Assembly: GCA_024398475.1 (NCBI GenBank) | Contig: JAKSJB010000007.1 | Location: forward strand, 1 to 64,000 | DNA: 64,000 nucleotides | Source: Bacteroidaceae bacterium | GTDB taxonomy: Bacteria; Bacteroidota; Bacteroidia; Bacteroidales; Bacteroidaceae | Reading direction: 5' to 3' | Part shown: positions 27,007 to 36,446 of the stretch, piece after piece | How positions within the stretch are numbered: the first letter of the stretch is position 1 | Layout: the number at the start of each line of letters is the position of its first letter | The notes under the pieces: generated by a model | What the model saw: only the letters and a program-made list of their open reading frames with translations | Told to the model about the DNA's origin: nothing | Databases searched by the model: none | Translations under genes and position numbers: made by a program

Positions 27007-28581
27007 TTACTTAATCTGCAGACATACAATTGACATCTTTGGCATCTTGACTGTAAGAGTTCCGTTTGCTGAGAGTTTTGCGTCCTTAAATGCTGTTGGC
27101 ACAACTTTATTTGGTTGTTCAAATGTATTGTGGTCCTTAACATCTCCTGATGTAAGAATTTCAGCATTCTGAATTTTACCTTTGACTCCGTTCAGGTTAA
27201 TTGTAACGGTATTACCGTTCTTTAGGTCTGCATTTGCAAGATTGATAACTACTGTACCATCTGACATCTTTGATGCTGATGCGCTTACATATGGTGATGT
27301 TCGTTCTGGATCATCCTTACGTTCGTTTTCGGCGATGAATTTTTCTGACTGAACCTTTACTGGAATATTAATTGATTCCATGTTTGGCACATACATGCGG
27401 AACACATGATATGTTGGTGTCAGAACCATCTTGTCTTCTTTTGTAAGAACCATACTCTGAAGTACGTTGGCAATCTGTGCTATGTTGCACATTTTCAGAC
27501 GTTTTGTGTATTGATGGAATGTGTTGAGTGAAAATGCGGCTACCATTGCATCACGCATGGTATTCTGCTGATAAAGGTGTCCTGGAATACTTCCTGGTTC
27601 TTCGTCCCACCATGTACCCCATTCATCAAGGAGAAGATCAATCTTGTTCTTTGGGTCTATGCGGTCCATTATCGCAATTTGCTTCTTAAGTACTTCTTCT
27701 ACACCGACACCGCATTTTGCAATTGCCCAATAGTATTGGTCGTCATTGAATTTAGTAGCACTACCCTTGCTTCCTTCCCATGTGTAGCAAGTATAATAAT
27801 GCAATGAAAGTCCCTGCATCTTATCTCCTATACGGTTCATCAGGGTTTCTGTCCAGTCATAGTCATAGTCAGAAGCACCTGAAGCGACCTTGTAGAGTTT
27901 GTTTCCGTTGTATTCGCGGCAGTAAGTCTGGTAACGGCGATAGAGGTCTGAATAGTATTCAGGGCGCATGTTTCCTCCACATCCCCAACTTTCATTTCCT
28001 ACTCCGATATACTTTACTTTCCATGGCTCTACCCTACCGTTTTGCTTACGGAGTTTTGCCATCGGACCATCTTTTGCTGTCATATATTCAACCCACTTGG
28101 CTGTTTCTTCAACACTACCGCTACCTACATTCATGCTGACGTATGGTTCACATCCCAGGATTTCACAAAGATTGAGGAATTCATGTGTACCGAATGAGTT
28201 GTCTTCAACGGTACCTCCCCAGTTGTTGTTCACCATGCGAGGGCGGTTTTCACGTGGACCGATTCCGTCCATCCAGTGGTACTCATCTGCAAAGCAACCT
28301 CCTGGCCAACGGAGAAGAGGTAGTTTGATGTCTTTCAAAGCCTGTAATACATCATTACGATAACCGTTGGTGTTAGGGATGCTACTACCCTCCCCTACCC
28401 AAAGTCCGCCATAGATGCAGGTTCCGAGATGTTCGGCAAACTGACCGTAGATTTCCTTATTAATCTTGTCTTTGGCATCATTAATGTTCAAGGTGACTGT
28501 TGAGGTTTTCTGAGCATTGAGTTGTGCTAAAGTAGATGCTAACAGACATACTGTTGCAAGTCTTTTAATTGTAATCTTCAT
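27007..28581 (-). CDS. alpha-L-arabinofuranosidase, GH51
   Basis: 524 residues: signal peptide (cleavage near LNAQ), GH51 TIM barrel and C-terminal beta-sandwich. The acid/base Glu is about 197 in [12 protein letters not shown] and the nucleophile Glu about 320 in [29 protein letters not shown] is a family signature. It releases arabinose from arabinoxylan or arabinan oligomers, probably in the periplasm. It stands as a single unit with its own promoter and terminator, without SusCD genes or a sensor nearby. Confidence 0.94.
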   Translation of the reverse strand: MKITIKRLATVCLLASTLAQLNAQKTSTVTLNINDAKDKINKEIYGQFAEHLGTCIYGGLWVGEGSSIPNTNGYRNDVLQALKDIKLPLLRWPGGCFADEYHWMDGIGPRENRPRMVNNNWGGTVEDNSFGTHEFLNLCEILGCEPYVSMNVGSGSVEETAKWVEYMTAKDGPMAKLRKQNGRVEPWKVKYIGVGNESWGCGGNMRPEYYSDLYRRYQTYCREYNGNKLYKVASGASDYDYDWTETLMNRIGDKMQGLSLHYYTCYTWEGSKGSATKFNDDQYYWAIAKCGVGVEEVLKKQIAIMDRIDPKNKIDLLLDEWGTWWDEEPGSIPGHLYQQNTMRDAMVAAFSLNTFHQYTKRLKMCNIAQIANVLQSMVLTKEDKMVLTPTYHVFRMYVPNMESINIPVKVQSEKFIAENERKDDPERTSPYVSASASKMSDGTVVINLANADLKNGNTVTINLNGVKGKIQNAEILTSGDVKDHNTFEQPNKVVPTAFKDAKLSANGTLTVKMPKMSIVCLQIK

Positions 28582-28624
28582 ATTTGTTTGGTTTGATTGG
28601 ATAAAATAATGTCTAATTTGTTTA

Positions 28625-28655
28625 CAAAGATAGGCAAAATATAGTAAATAGCAAA
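28625..28655 (-). promoter_or_regulatory. consensus promoter for the GH51 gene
   Basis: Minus-strand -7 TATCTTTG (28625-28632), 19-bp spacer, -33 TTTG (28652-28655). The -33 box lies inside the T-run of the nqrF terminator. Confidence 0.8.
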
Positions 28656-28688
28656 AAAAGTGTGCTTCTCATTATTGAAAAGCACACC
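28653..28688 (-). terminator. intrinsic terminator of the nqr operon
   Basis: Minus strand: GTGTGCTT, 12-nt loop, AAGCACAC, then seven T. It lies about 70 bp past the nqrF stop. Confidence 0.88.
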
Positions 28689-28758
28689 TATTATATATAA
28701 ATAGTTCCTGTTGGGATGTTTCTGAGGAAATTTTGTTTCCCAACAACTATTTCAGGTT

Positions 28759-30033
28759 TTATCCACCGAAGTTATCGAAGTTGACCATATCATCTTCAAC
28801 TCCAAGAGAATGGAGAAGGTCGAGAACGGTCTTTGCCATCATTGGAGGTCCGCAGAGATAGTATTCAATATCTTCTGGTGCTTCATGCTGCTTGAGGTAT
28901 GTATCACCCATAACTGGAGCAATGAATCCTGGAGTGTACTTAACTCCCATTGCGTCTGCCTTTGGATCAGGACGGTCGAGGGCAAGGTGCATGTGGAAGT
29001 TAGGGAATTCTTTCTCAAGTTCGAGGAAGTCTTCAAGGAAGAATACTTCGTCGATGGCACGGGCTCCATAGAAGTAGTGCATTTCACGGTCTGTTGTCTT
29101 CAATGTCTTGAGCATGTGCATGATCTGAGCACGCAATGGAGCCATACCGGCACCACCACCGACCCATATCATTTCGCGCTTAGAATCGAAGTGTGGATGG
29201 AATTCTCCGTAAGGACCGCTCATGATACACTTGTCACCTGGCTTGAGTGAGAAGATGTATGTAGAAGCAATACCACAAGGTACGTCCTGGAAACCAGGTC
29301 CTTGATCCTTTGGCTTGAATGGTGGTGTTGCAATACGTACTGTAAGTGTGATGATATCACCTTCGTCTGGGTAGTTGGCCATAGAATAAGCACGTACTGT
29401 TGCAACTTCATTCTTCTGCTTCAAGCCGAAGATACCGAACTTCTGCCATGTTGGAACGTAGAGGTCACCGATAAGTTCCTTATCCATATCGCGGTCGTAA
29501 TCGATATCGTATGTAGGAATCTTAATCTGTGCGTAACTACCAGGAACGAAGTCCATGTGTTCACCTGGAGGAAGTGCAACCTTGAATTCCTTGATAAATG
29601 AAGCCACGTTCTTGTTGCTGATGACTGTGCATTCCCATTCCTTAACGCCCATTACTGACTCTGGAACCTTGATGCTGATGTCACCCTTAACCTTACATTG
29701 GCAACCGAGGCGGTAGTTGTCCTTGATTTGCTTGCGTGAGAAGTGAGGTTTTTCTGAGTCGAGGATTTCGCCGCCACCTTCTACAACCTGACACTTACAC
29801 TGTCCGCATGAGCCTTTACCGCCACATGCTGAACTGAGGTAGATGCCGTTTGCTGCGAGTGTTGCAAGTATACTACTACCCTGCTCTACTTCGAGTTTGT
29901 TTTCACCGTTGATTGTCATTGTTACGTTTCCTGATGGAGAAAGATACTTCTTTGCTACGAGCAGGACAATGACGAGTATGAGTGTTATAACAAGAAAGAC
30001 ACCCACAGATGCTAAAATAAAATTCATATCCAT
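28759..30033 (-). CDS. nqrF: Na+-NQR subunit F (NADH dehydrogenase, 2Fe-2S and FAD)
   Basis: 424 residues. An N-terminal membrane helix is followed by a 2Fe-2S ferredoxin domain with CGGKGSCGQCKC (about 70-81) plus a later Cys (LGCQCKV). The FAD/NADH reductase domain has RAYSMANYP (FAD) and WVGGGAGMAPLRAQI (NADH). It oxidises NADH and passes electrons into the complex. It is the last gene of nqrABCDEF, 18 bp after nqrE, and a terminator follows. Confidence 0.97.
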   Translation of the reverse strand: MDMNFILASVGVFLVITLILVIVLLVAKKYLSPSGNVTMTINGENKLEVEQGSSILATLAANGIYLSSACGGKGSCGQCKCQVVEGGGEILDSEKPHFSRKQIKDNYRLGCQCKVKGDISIKVPESVMGVKEWECTVISNKNVASFIKEFKVALPPGEHMDFVPGSYAQIKIPTYDIDYDRDMDKELIGDLYVPTWQKFGIFGLKQKNEVATVRAYSMANYPDEGDIITLTVRIATPPFKPKDQGPGFQDVPCGIASTYIFSLKPGDKCIMSGPYGEFHPHFDSKREMIWVGGGAGMAPLRAQIMHMLKTLKTTDREMHYFYGARAIDEVFFLEDFLELEKEFPNFHMHLALDRPDPKADAMGVKYTPGFIAPVMGDTYLKQHEAPEDIEYYLCGPPMMAKTVLDLLHSLGVEDDMVNFDNFGG

Positions 30034-30051
30034 ATTGATGTGTCCTTTCTA

Positions 30052-30675
30052 TTATAATGTTAAACCACTGAAACACATGAATGCCATAGCCATAAGTCCT
30101 ACGGTGATGAATGTGATACCGAGTCCCTGAAGTGGCTTTGGAACGTCGCTGTATGCCATCTTTTCGCGGATTGCAGCAAGACATACGATTGCAAGTGTCC
30201 AACCAATACCGCTACCAAGTGCATATGCTACACAATCCCATACGCCTGTGATTGCCTGAGAGTTTTCTGCAGGCATCTGGATACGTTGCTGCATGAAGAG
30301 ACTTGCACCCATGATTGCACAGTTTACTGCGATAAGTGGAAGGAAGATACCAAGTGCGGCATATAATGAAGGAGAGAATCGTTCTACAACCATTTCTACC
30401 AACTGTACTATACCGGCAATAACTGCAATAAAGAGGATGAATGCAAGGAATGTGAGGTCAACGCCCAGAATTCCATCAGCAGCAAGCACCTTTGTCTGAA
30501 GCAGGTAGTCAACAGGAACTGTGATGAGGAGTACGAATGTAACTGCTACACCGAGTCCCAATGATGTCTTTACTGTCTTAGATACAGCCAAGTAAGAGCA
30601 CATACCCAAGAAGAAAGCGAATATCATGTTGTCCACAAAGATTGAGCGGACGAATAAACTAAAGAAATGTTCCAT
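30052..30675 (-). CDS. nqrE: Na+-NQR subunit E
   Basis: A 207-residue membrane protein with six helices, homologous to NqrD and RnfA. It includes the conserved half-channel motif [13 protein letters not shown] with the Cys that, with NqrD, holds the intramembrane iron site. The gap to nqrD is 3 bp. Confidence 0.97.
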   Translation of the reverse strand: MEHFFSLFVRSIFVDNMIFAFFLGMCSYLAVSKTVKTSLGLGVAVTFVLLITVPVDYLLQTKVLAADGILGVDLTFLAFILFIAVIAGIVQLVEMVVERFSPSLYAALGIFLPLIAVNCAIMGASLFMQQRIQMPAENSQAITGVWDCVAYALGSGIGWTLAIVCLAAIREKMAYSDVPKPLQGLGITFITVGLMAMAFMCFSGLTL

Positions 30676-30678
30676 AAA

Positions 30679-31308
30679 TTACTTCTCCTTATTTATTGAG
30701 CGGTGTGCCCAGATTACACATGCAAGAATAATGAGTGCCATGGCTGGCATTGTCATCATACCGTTGTGGAGGTAAAGTCCTCCGTTCTCCATAAGTACGC
30801 TTGAAGGAATGATTGTAAGTCCGAAGAGTGTACCGCTACCGAGCAGTTCACGTACGAAACCAACAATGACGAGGATAATGGCATATCCAAGTCCGTTTGC
30901 AATTCCGTCAAGGAAAGATTCCCAAGGACCGTTCTGAAGTGCAAATGCTTCAAGACGTCCCATAAGGATACAGTTTGTAATGATAAGACCTACATATACT
31001 GACAGTTGAACGCTCACATCGTAAACGTATGCCTTCAGTATGTTGCTCACGATAGTTACGAGAGCAGCAACGACAACGAGTTGTACGATGATACGTATAC
31101 GGTTTGGTATGGTCTTGCGGATGAGTGAGATGATTACGTTTGAAAAAGCAGTAATCACTGTCACGGAAAGTCCCATTACGATTGCAGGCTTCAACTGGCT
31201 TGTTACAGCAAGAGCAGAACAAATACCGAGTACCTGTACGGCAATTGGGTTGTTTAGGTTAAGTGGGCCTGTGAATACGGCACCATTCTCTTTTGAAAAT
31301 AAACTCAT
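30679..31308 (-). CDS. nqrD: Na+-NQR subunit D
   Basis: A 209-residue six-helix membrane subunit related to RnfE. LGICSALAVTSQLKPA carries the conserved Cys facing that of NqrE; the second conserved Cys is in ITNCILMGRLEAFA. It starts 14 bp after nqrC. Confidence 0.97.
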   Translation of the reverse strand: MSLFSKENGAVFTGPLNLNNPIAVQVLGICSALAVTSQLKPAIVMGLSVTVITAFSNVIISLIRKTIPNRIRIIVQLVVVAALVTIVSNILKAYVYDVSVQLSVYVGLIITNCILMGRLEAFALQNGPWESFLDGIANGLGYAIILVIVGFVRELLGSGTLFGLTIIPSSVLMENGGLYLHNGMMTMPAMALIILACVIWAHRSINKEK

Positions 31309-31322
31309 ATTCTTAGTCCTCC

Positions 31323-32096
31323 TTATTCTGTTACTTCGTTAATATTTTCAATATTCTCATAATCTTCCAATGCTGGAAGTTCGCTTTCATCAACAGTTTC
31401 TGTTGCTGATGCTGGCTGATAGGCTTCAACATATTTCTGGAGACCGGTTGTAACCATTTCAGCAACACCCTTACTTGTGAGTGTGGCTCCTGTTACACCG
31501 TCGACCTGATTGTCACCTTCTGCCTTACCTGATTTAGTTACTGTAAGAGCAACTGTCTTAGGATCGTCAGCAAATACTTTCTTTCCGATGAAACTTGTCT
31601 GGAACTTGCGTTCTGCAATGAGAGCACCAAGACCTGCTGTTTCACTTTCGTGGCTGAAGTATGTACCGTAAACTGTCTGGAAGTCTTCATCAAGTGCGAC
31701 ATATCCCCAAAGACCGCCCCAAAGACCGCGTCCTACCATAGGAACCACGTACTTGGTTGTTCCGTCGTCAAGTTTTGCAACGAAAAGATGGAGATTGCCA
31801 GCCTTGAGTTCTTCGCTGTATGAAGTTTTGAAATCGCCTGTATATTCTACGAGTTCGCCATCCTGAATGAGCATATCCTTGACATACTTGTCAAAGTCTG
31901 CTGCCACGTCAGTACTTTCGATGTTGAGTGATGTGAGAATCTGGTTCTTTACGTCATTGACAACATTTGCGTCCTGAGTAGGTTTGAGTGCGGAAGCAAC
32001 GAATGCAAGGAGGAATGCAACAATGATTACCATCACTGATGCATATATAATGGTATAGGCATTACCATTTGTATTGAAACTATTAGACTTTGCCAT
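31323..32096 (-). CDS. nqrC: Na+-NQR subunit C (covalent FMN)
   Basis: 257 residues: one N-terminal helix (IIYASVMVIIVAFLLAFVAS) and a periplasmic FMN-binding domain. DGVTGATLTSKGV is the flavinylation motif; the Thr after GA carries FMN. A short acidic C-terminal tail (ESELPALEDYENIENINEVTE region) is typical of Bacteroidota. It needs ApbE, which is not in this window. Confidence 0.97.
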   Translation of the reverse strand: MAKSNSFNTNGNAYTIIYASVMVIIVAFLLAFVASALKPTQDANVVNDVKNQILTSLNIESTDVAADFDKYVKDMLIQDGELVEYTGDFKTSYSEELKAGNLHLFVAKLDDGTTKYVVPMVGRGLWGGLWGYVALDEDFQTVYGTYFSHESETAGLGALIAERKFQTSFIGKKVFADDPKTVALTVTKSGKAEGDNQVDGVTGATLTSKGVAEMVTTGLQKYVEAYQPASATETVDESELPALEDYENIENINEVTE

Positions 32097-32101
32097 ATCC
32101 T

Positions 32102-33268
32102 TTATGCTTTAATGCGCTTTGCACGCTTGTTAATATTACTCTGAACAACACAGTAGTCGATGAGTGGAGCGAAACAGTTCATCAACAGGATTGCAAGCAT
32201 CATTCCTTCAGGGAAACCTGGGTTGAGAACACGTACAAGAATTGCAACGCATCCGATGAGGAATCCGAAGATATACTTACCGGTTTCAGTACGGGCACTT
32301 GTAACAGGGTCAGTGGCCATGAATACTGCACCGAAGCAGAAACCACCGACTGTGAGGTGCTGATACCAAGGGAACTGTGCGGCTGCATTGTCTTCAGCAC
32401 CGAATGTGTTGAAGAGGAGAGCAATGACTGCACCGCCTACAAATACTGAAAGCATAGTCTTCCAACTTGCTACACCTGACCAAAGAAGGATAATGGCACC
32501 GATTGCAATGGCAATGACGGATGTCTCACCGATTGAACCAGGCATAAGACCGGTAACGGTTGAAAGGAAATCAGTAGTTACAGGTTGACCTGCAGCAAGT
32601 TCTCCGAGTGGAGTAGCAGCGCTGACACCGTCAACTGTACCGTTGATACAATCGAGATATTCACCGTTAACCCATACCTTCTCACCTGACATCATTGTTG
32701 GGTAAGAGAAGAAGAGGAATGCACGTGTTACGAGTGCAACGTTGAAAATGTTCATACCAGTTCCGCCGAATACCTCCTTTGCAAAGATTACAGCAAATGC
32801 AGTTGCTACTGCAATAATCCAAAGTGGGCAGTTGATAGGAACGATAAGCGGAATGAGCATACCGGAAACGAGGAAACCTTCCTGGATTTCTTCGCCCTTC
32901 CACTGTGCTATTGTAAATTCAATTCCAAGACCTACAGCATAACTGACGATTACCTTTGGCATGACTGCAGCAAGTCCGTAAAGGAATGTTGCAAGGAAAT
33001 CTGCTGTTTCGCCGATTGCATTGTAGTGCTGGAAACCTACATTGTACATACCGAAAAGAAGACAAGGAATCAGTGCGATTACCACGAACGACATGATACG
33101 CTTTGAATCGATAGCGTCGTGAATGTGTGAACCCTGTGCCTTTGATGTTTCGTTTGGCACGTACATAAATGTGTAGAAACCATCGAAGAGAGAACGGAAA
33201 GCATGGAACTTACCTTCGCCTTCAAACTGTGGCTTCACTTTTTCGTCGATATATTTCTTAAGTCCCAT
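32102..33268 (-). CDS. nqrB: Na+-NQR subunit B (covalent FMN, riboflavin site)
   Basis: 388 residues with about ten membrane helices. DGVSAATPLGE is the FMN-attachment motif (Thr in AAT). The N-terminal FHAFRSLFDGFYTFMYVPN stretch is typical. This subunit forms the Na+ channel part. It starts 2 bp after nqrA and ends 5 bp before nqrC. Confidence 0.97.
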   Translation of the reverse strand: MGLKKYIDEKVKPQFEGEGKFHAFRSLFDGFYTFMYVPNETSKAQGSHIHDAIDSKRIMSFVVIALIPCLLFGMYNVGFQHYNAIGETADFLATFLYGLAAVMPKVIVSYAVGLGIEFTIAQWKGEEIQEGFLVSGMLIPLIVPINCPLWIIAVATAFAVIFAKEVFGGTGMNIFNVALVTRAFLFFSYPTMMSGEKVWVNGEYLDCINGTVDGVSAATPLGELAAGQPVTTDFLSTVTGLMPGSIGETSVIAIAIGAIILLWSGVASWKTMLSVFVGGAVIALLFNTFGAEDNAAAQFPWYQHLTVGGFCFGAVFMATDPVTSARTETGKYIFGFLIGCVAILVRVLNPGFPEGMMLAILLMNCFAPLIDYCVVQSNINKRAKRIKA

Positions 33269-33270
33269 AA

Positions 33271-34605
33271 TTAACTGTTCTCCTTTCTTAACATATCGAG
33301 TCCTTCGCGTACGATACGTTGAACTTCAACCTTTGAAGAGTCAACGAACTCGCAGAGTGCGAAATCTTCTGGTGCAACTTCATAAATACCAAGTGCCTCC
33401 ATGCGGTCGATGTCACCGGCGATGATGGCCTTTACCAATTGTTCAGGGTAGATATCCATTGGGAATACAGAATCGTATTCGCCTGACATAATCATGTGGC
33501 GATGACCACCCTTGATACGTGTGTCATAATTGAATGCCTTCTTACCGAAAAGCCAACTGCAATAAGTGCGGCTTACAGAGAACTGATTGAAACGTGGAAG
33601 GATCCATCCGAATGCCTCGTCTGCCTTGTCGCCTTCTGCCACAGTAGAAATTTCTGTAGTGTGAGCACCAAGGAATTCTTTCTCGCTTGTCTGCCATCCG
33701 CAAAGAGGACTGCCCTGAATGAGACGTACATCCTTGTCTGTCTTTACCTGGCCTGCAAGTATATCGCTTAGAGGAGCACCAACCAATACCTTTGCGTATG
33801 AAGGATTGTTGATTTCAGCACCACCTACGGCGATGACACGGGTAAGGTCAACCTTTCCTTCATTGAAGAGACGTCCGATGAATACGACTTCTTCGGCACC
33901 GATTGTCCATACGACTTCGCCCTTGTTTACAGGTTGGGTGTGGTTAATCTGAACACCTACGTTACCTGCAGGACATTTGCCCTTGAATACAGAAACCTGT
34001 GCGTTCTTTGTGTTTTCGAGTGCGCATCCTGGTTTAACGCCTACGAACACCTTGGCTATCTTTGACAATGCATCTACACCTGTCTGGAAGTTTGCTTCCT
34101 GACCTTTCAGTGCAAAGCAAATGTTCTGAGTGAGCGGCATGTCGTTGAATGTCGACACGAAGATACCCTTTGGCGCATCGTCGGGGTTGGCAGTAACAGC
34201 GTACGGACGTTGCTTGATAAAAGCAAAAAGACCGCTCTCAAGGAGCAGTTCCTTTACTTTCTGTCCGTCTGCAGGTACTCCCTTAGGGAATTCTGCATAC
34301 TGCTGCTGGCTGTCAGCTTCCACCTGAATGCTTAATACTTTACGACGTTCGCCTCTCTCTACCAGTGATACCTTACCACTGACAGGGCTAACGAACTTTA
34401 CTTCTGGATGCAGTTTGTCCACGAACAATGCATCTCCGGCCTTTACAGCGTCACCTTCCTTAACTACCACCTTTGGCTTCACACCATAGAATGCATCGGG
34501 TACAAGTCCGTACACCTTTGACATTTCTACAGTCTTTACCTCCTGTGCAGCAGTTCCGGCAAGCGCGATGTCCAAGCCCTTGCGTAACTTAATTACATTC
34601 GCCAT
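33271..34605 (-). CDS. nqrA: Na+-NQR subunit A
   Basis: A 444-residue soluble subunit with the RnfC-like barrel-sandwich at the N terminus (LRKGLDIALAGTAAQEV) and the conserved C-terminal motif RMEALGIYEVAPEDFALCEF. It is the first gene of the nqr operon, which moves Na+ outward while reducing quinone with NADH. Confidence 0.97.
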   Translation of the reverse strand: MANVIKLRKGLDIALAGTAAQEVKTVEMSKVYGLVPDAFYGVKPKVVVKEGDAVKAGDALFVDKLHPEVKFVSPVSGKVSLVERGERRKVLSIQVEADSQQQYAEFPKGVPADGQKVKELLLESGLFAFIKQRPYAVTANPDDAPKGIFVSTFNDMPLTQNICFALKGQEANFQTGVDALSKIAKVFVGVKPGCALENTKNAQVSVFKGKCPAGNVGVQINHTQPVNKGEVVWTIGAEEVVFIGRLFNEGKVDLTRVIAVGGAEINNPSYAKVLVGAPLSDILAGQVKTDKDVRLIQGSPLCGWQTSEKEFLGAHTTEISTVAEGDKADEAFGWILPRFNQFSVSRTYCSWLFGKKAFNYDTRIKGGHRHMIMSGEYDSVFPMDIYPEQLVKAIIAGDIDRMEALGIYEVAPEDFALCEFVDSSKVEVQRIVREGLDMLRKENS

Positions 34606-34663
34606 TTGATAAAATTGATTGTTTAAATAATATATTATTTACAGAATTTTCCTGAAAACGATG

Positions 34664-34671
34664 CAAAGGTA
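34664..34671 (-). promoter_or_regulatory. -7 box TACCTTTG for the nqr operon
   Basis: Minus-strand -7 box 58 bp before the nqrA ATG; -33 is not a clear match. The gap 34606-34938 has no gene. It also holds an inverted repeat at 34717-34736 and a second minus-strand TACTTTTG at 34811-34818 without a good -33. Confidence 0.5.
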
Positions 34672-34716
34672 GTAAATAAATCCGAATTTTGGGATATGTT
34701 GAACGTATTATTTCGC

Positions 34717-34736
34717 CAACTATCGCAAAATAGTTG
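34717..34736. promoter_or_regulatory. inverted repeat CAACTAT-N6-ATAGTTG
   Basis: Perfect 7-bp arms about 45 bp upstream of the nqr -7 box. It may be an operator; no regulator is assigned. Confidence 0.35.
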
Positions 34737-34903
34737 TATGATGCCGTTGTTTAGGTTGTTTCGCTAAGCAGTAAGGTCTATTATAGGCAAAAAAGTCCGT
34801 ATAGCCAATGCAAAAGTACACTCCAGTCAAAATATAATTTCAGTACAATGAAAAAATATTTTCAGTGAACTCAAAAATATGACTGTTTTCGAATTAATAT
34901 TTG

Positions 34904-34911
34904 TAACTTTG
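34904..34911 (+). promoter_or_regulatory. -7 box TAACTTTG for rnhB
   Basis: It lies inside the longest possible rnhB frame (which would begin at 34879), so the true start must be ATG 34939. Confidence 0.55.
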
Positions 34912-34938
34912 CCACGAAATAACAAAAACATAACATCA

Positions 34939-35541
34939 ATGTTGAAACCATTCTACAATGCAAATCTGATTGAAGCAGGCTGTGATGAAGCCGGTCGTGG
35001 CTGTCTGGCTGGTAGCGTATTCGCTGCCGCCGTGATTTTTCCGAAAGACTATTCCAATGAATTTCTGAACGACTCCAAGCAACTGACAGCCAAAAAACGC
35101 TATCAACTTCGTGATATAATTGAACATGATGCGTTGGCATGGGCTGTAGGAGAGGTAACAGCAAAGGAAATCGACGAAATGAACATCCTCCGGGCAAGTA
35201 TCACGGCTATGCATCGTGCGATTGATAAACTCAGTATTAGACCGGAAACACTAATCATTGATGGCAATAGATTCTATCAATATCAGGATTTACCTCACAC
35301 TACAATTGTAAAAGGTGATGGAAAGTATCTGTCAATTGCTGCTGCATCAATACTTGCCAAGACATATCGTGACGATTACATGTTGCGTCTTCATGAACAA
35401 TACCCATACTATGGCTGGGACCATAATGCTGGCTACCCTACCCCGGAACATCGTGAAGGAATCCGTAAATATGGATTGTCTCCGTTTCATAGAATGACAT
35501 TCAACCAGTTGGGTGACGGTCAGTTATCTCTTGATTTTTAA
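34939..35541 (+). CDS. rnhB: ribonuclease HII ending in a clamp-binding-like QLSLDF
   Basis: A 200-residue enzyme that nicks DNA 5' of single ribonucleotides and trims RNA from hybrids. Motifs: GCDEAGRGCLAG (two acidic residues), IIDGNRF, and SIAAASILAKTYRDDYM. I chose ATG 34939 (MLKPFYNANLIEAG) because a longer frame would overlap the promoter. The last six residues are QLSLDF, matching the hexapeptide sliding-clamp motif QxxLx[LF], at the position where archaeal RNase HII carries its PCNA-binding tail. It is a single gene with a terminator at 35553. Confidence 0.96.
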   Translation: MLKPFYNANLIEAGCDEAGRGCLAGSVFAAAVIFPKDYSNEFLNDSKQLTAKKRYQLRDIIEHDALAWAVGEVTAKEIDEMNILRASITAMHRAIDKLSIRPETLIIDGNRFYQYQDLPHTTIVKGDGKYLSIAAASILAKTYRDDYMLRLHEQYPYYGWDHNAGYPTPEHREGIRKYGLSPFHRMTFNQLGDGQLSLDF

Positions 35542-35552
35542 TATTGTAAAAT

Positions 35553-35598
35553 ATAAAAAATAGGACGCTCTAGTTATGAACGCCCTATTGTTTTTTTT
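35553..35598. terminator. bidirectional terminator between rnhB and the aquaporin gene
   Basis: AATAGGACG / CGCCCTATT stem (one mismatch), 13-nt loop, an A-run before and TGTTTTTTTT after, so it can end both converging transcripts. Confidence 0.8.
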
Positions 35599-35629
35599 CA
35601 ACCTTGCCCATTGTGACAAGATTGTAGAT

Positions 35630-36319
35630 TTAGTCTTTTTTGCAACAGTTGCAGTCACAACCGATGAGGCACCAAAGACCTGCTGCCAAGGCTGCACCAG
35701 CGAATGGGCCAACGATGAATATCCAAAGTTGTTCAAGTGCAATTCCACCTTCAAAGAGTGCAGGACCGATTGAACGAGCAGGGTTTACAGATGTACCAGT
35801 GTAATGGATTCCTACAAAGTGAATCAGGATAAGAGACAGACCGATAGCAAGACCGGCAAAATTGCCTGCACCCTTCTTTTCATCAGTAGTACCCAATACT
35901 ACAAGTACGAATATGCATGTAAGTACAACTTCAGCAATGAAACCGGCAAGAATACCATGATCACCGCAAGCATTTGCTCCTGTTGTAGTACCACCAGCAA
36001 GTAACTGATCGCTTGATGTCAATGCAAACAGAATTGAAGAACCTATAACGGCTCCAATTACCTGGAACAACATATACATTCCGGCATCCTTTCCGCTGAT
36101 TCGCTTTGTAAGTAGGCAACCAAGTGTGATAGCCGGGTTTATGTGACAGCCGGAAATGCCTCCAATTGTGTATGCCATTGCTACTACTGCAAGACCGAAT
36201 GCCATTGCTGTACCGACTACTGATGCTGTATCAACACCGCAATTTAGGCTGACAGCAGTTCCGCATCCCATGAGTACGAGCACCATAGTGCCGACCATTT
36301 CTGCTAAATACTTCTTCAT
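35630..36319 (-). CDS. aquaporin (MIP family) with a Cys-rich tail
   Basis: 229 residues, six membrane helices and two half-helices with HINPAITLG and SVNPARSIGPALF. NPARS rather than NPARD in the second motif points to a water channel (AqpZ type) more than a glycerol facilitator. The C terminus ends GCDCNCCKKD, four Cys in the cytosolic tail, which is unusual. A -7 box lies at 36386. It is convergent with rnhB. Confidence 0.92.
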   Translation of the reverse strand: MKKYLAEMVGTMVLVLMGCGTAVSLNCGVDTASVVGTAMAFGLAVVAMAYTIGGISGCHINPAITLGCLLTKRISGKDAGMYMLFQVIGAVIGSSILFALTSSDQLLAGGTTTGANACGDHGILAGFIAEVVLTCIFVLVVLGTTDEKKGAGNFAGLAIGLSLILIHFVGIHYTGTSVNPARSIGPALFEGGIALEQLWIFIVGPFAGAALAAGLWCLIGCDCNCCKKD

Positions 36320-36385
36320 AATGATTTTAGTTCGTTTTAATGGTTAATAAAAAATGTTGACATTAGTTGAAATGCTTATCTGATG

Positions 36386-36393
36386 CAAAAGTA
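36386..36393 (-). promoter_or_regulatory. -7 box TACTTTTG for the aquaporin gene
   Basis: Minus strand, 66 bp before the ATG. No clear -33. Confidence 0.45.
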
Positions 36394-36446
36394 GGGATTT
36401 AAATCTACACCACCAAACATTTTGTCATTTTTTTACAAGTACCACT

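Noticed and set aside
28759-34605. Rnf complex instead of NQR
   Set aside because: Gene order A-B-C-D-E-F, the NqrA and NqrF types and the NqrB flavin motif identify Na+-NQR; no RnfB-like iron-sulfur subunit exists.
34879-34938. Longer N terminus of RNase HII
   Set aside because: It would contain the -7 box TAACTTTG and lacks family similarity; ATG 34939 is the normal start.
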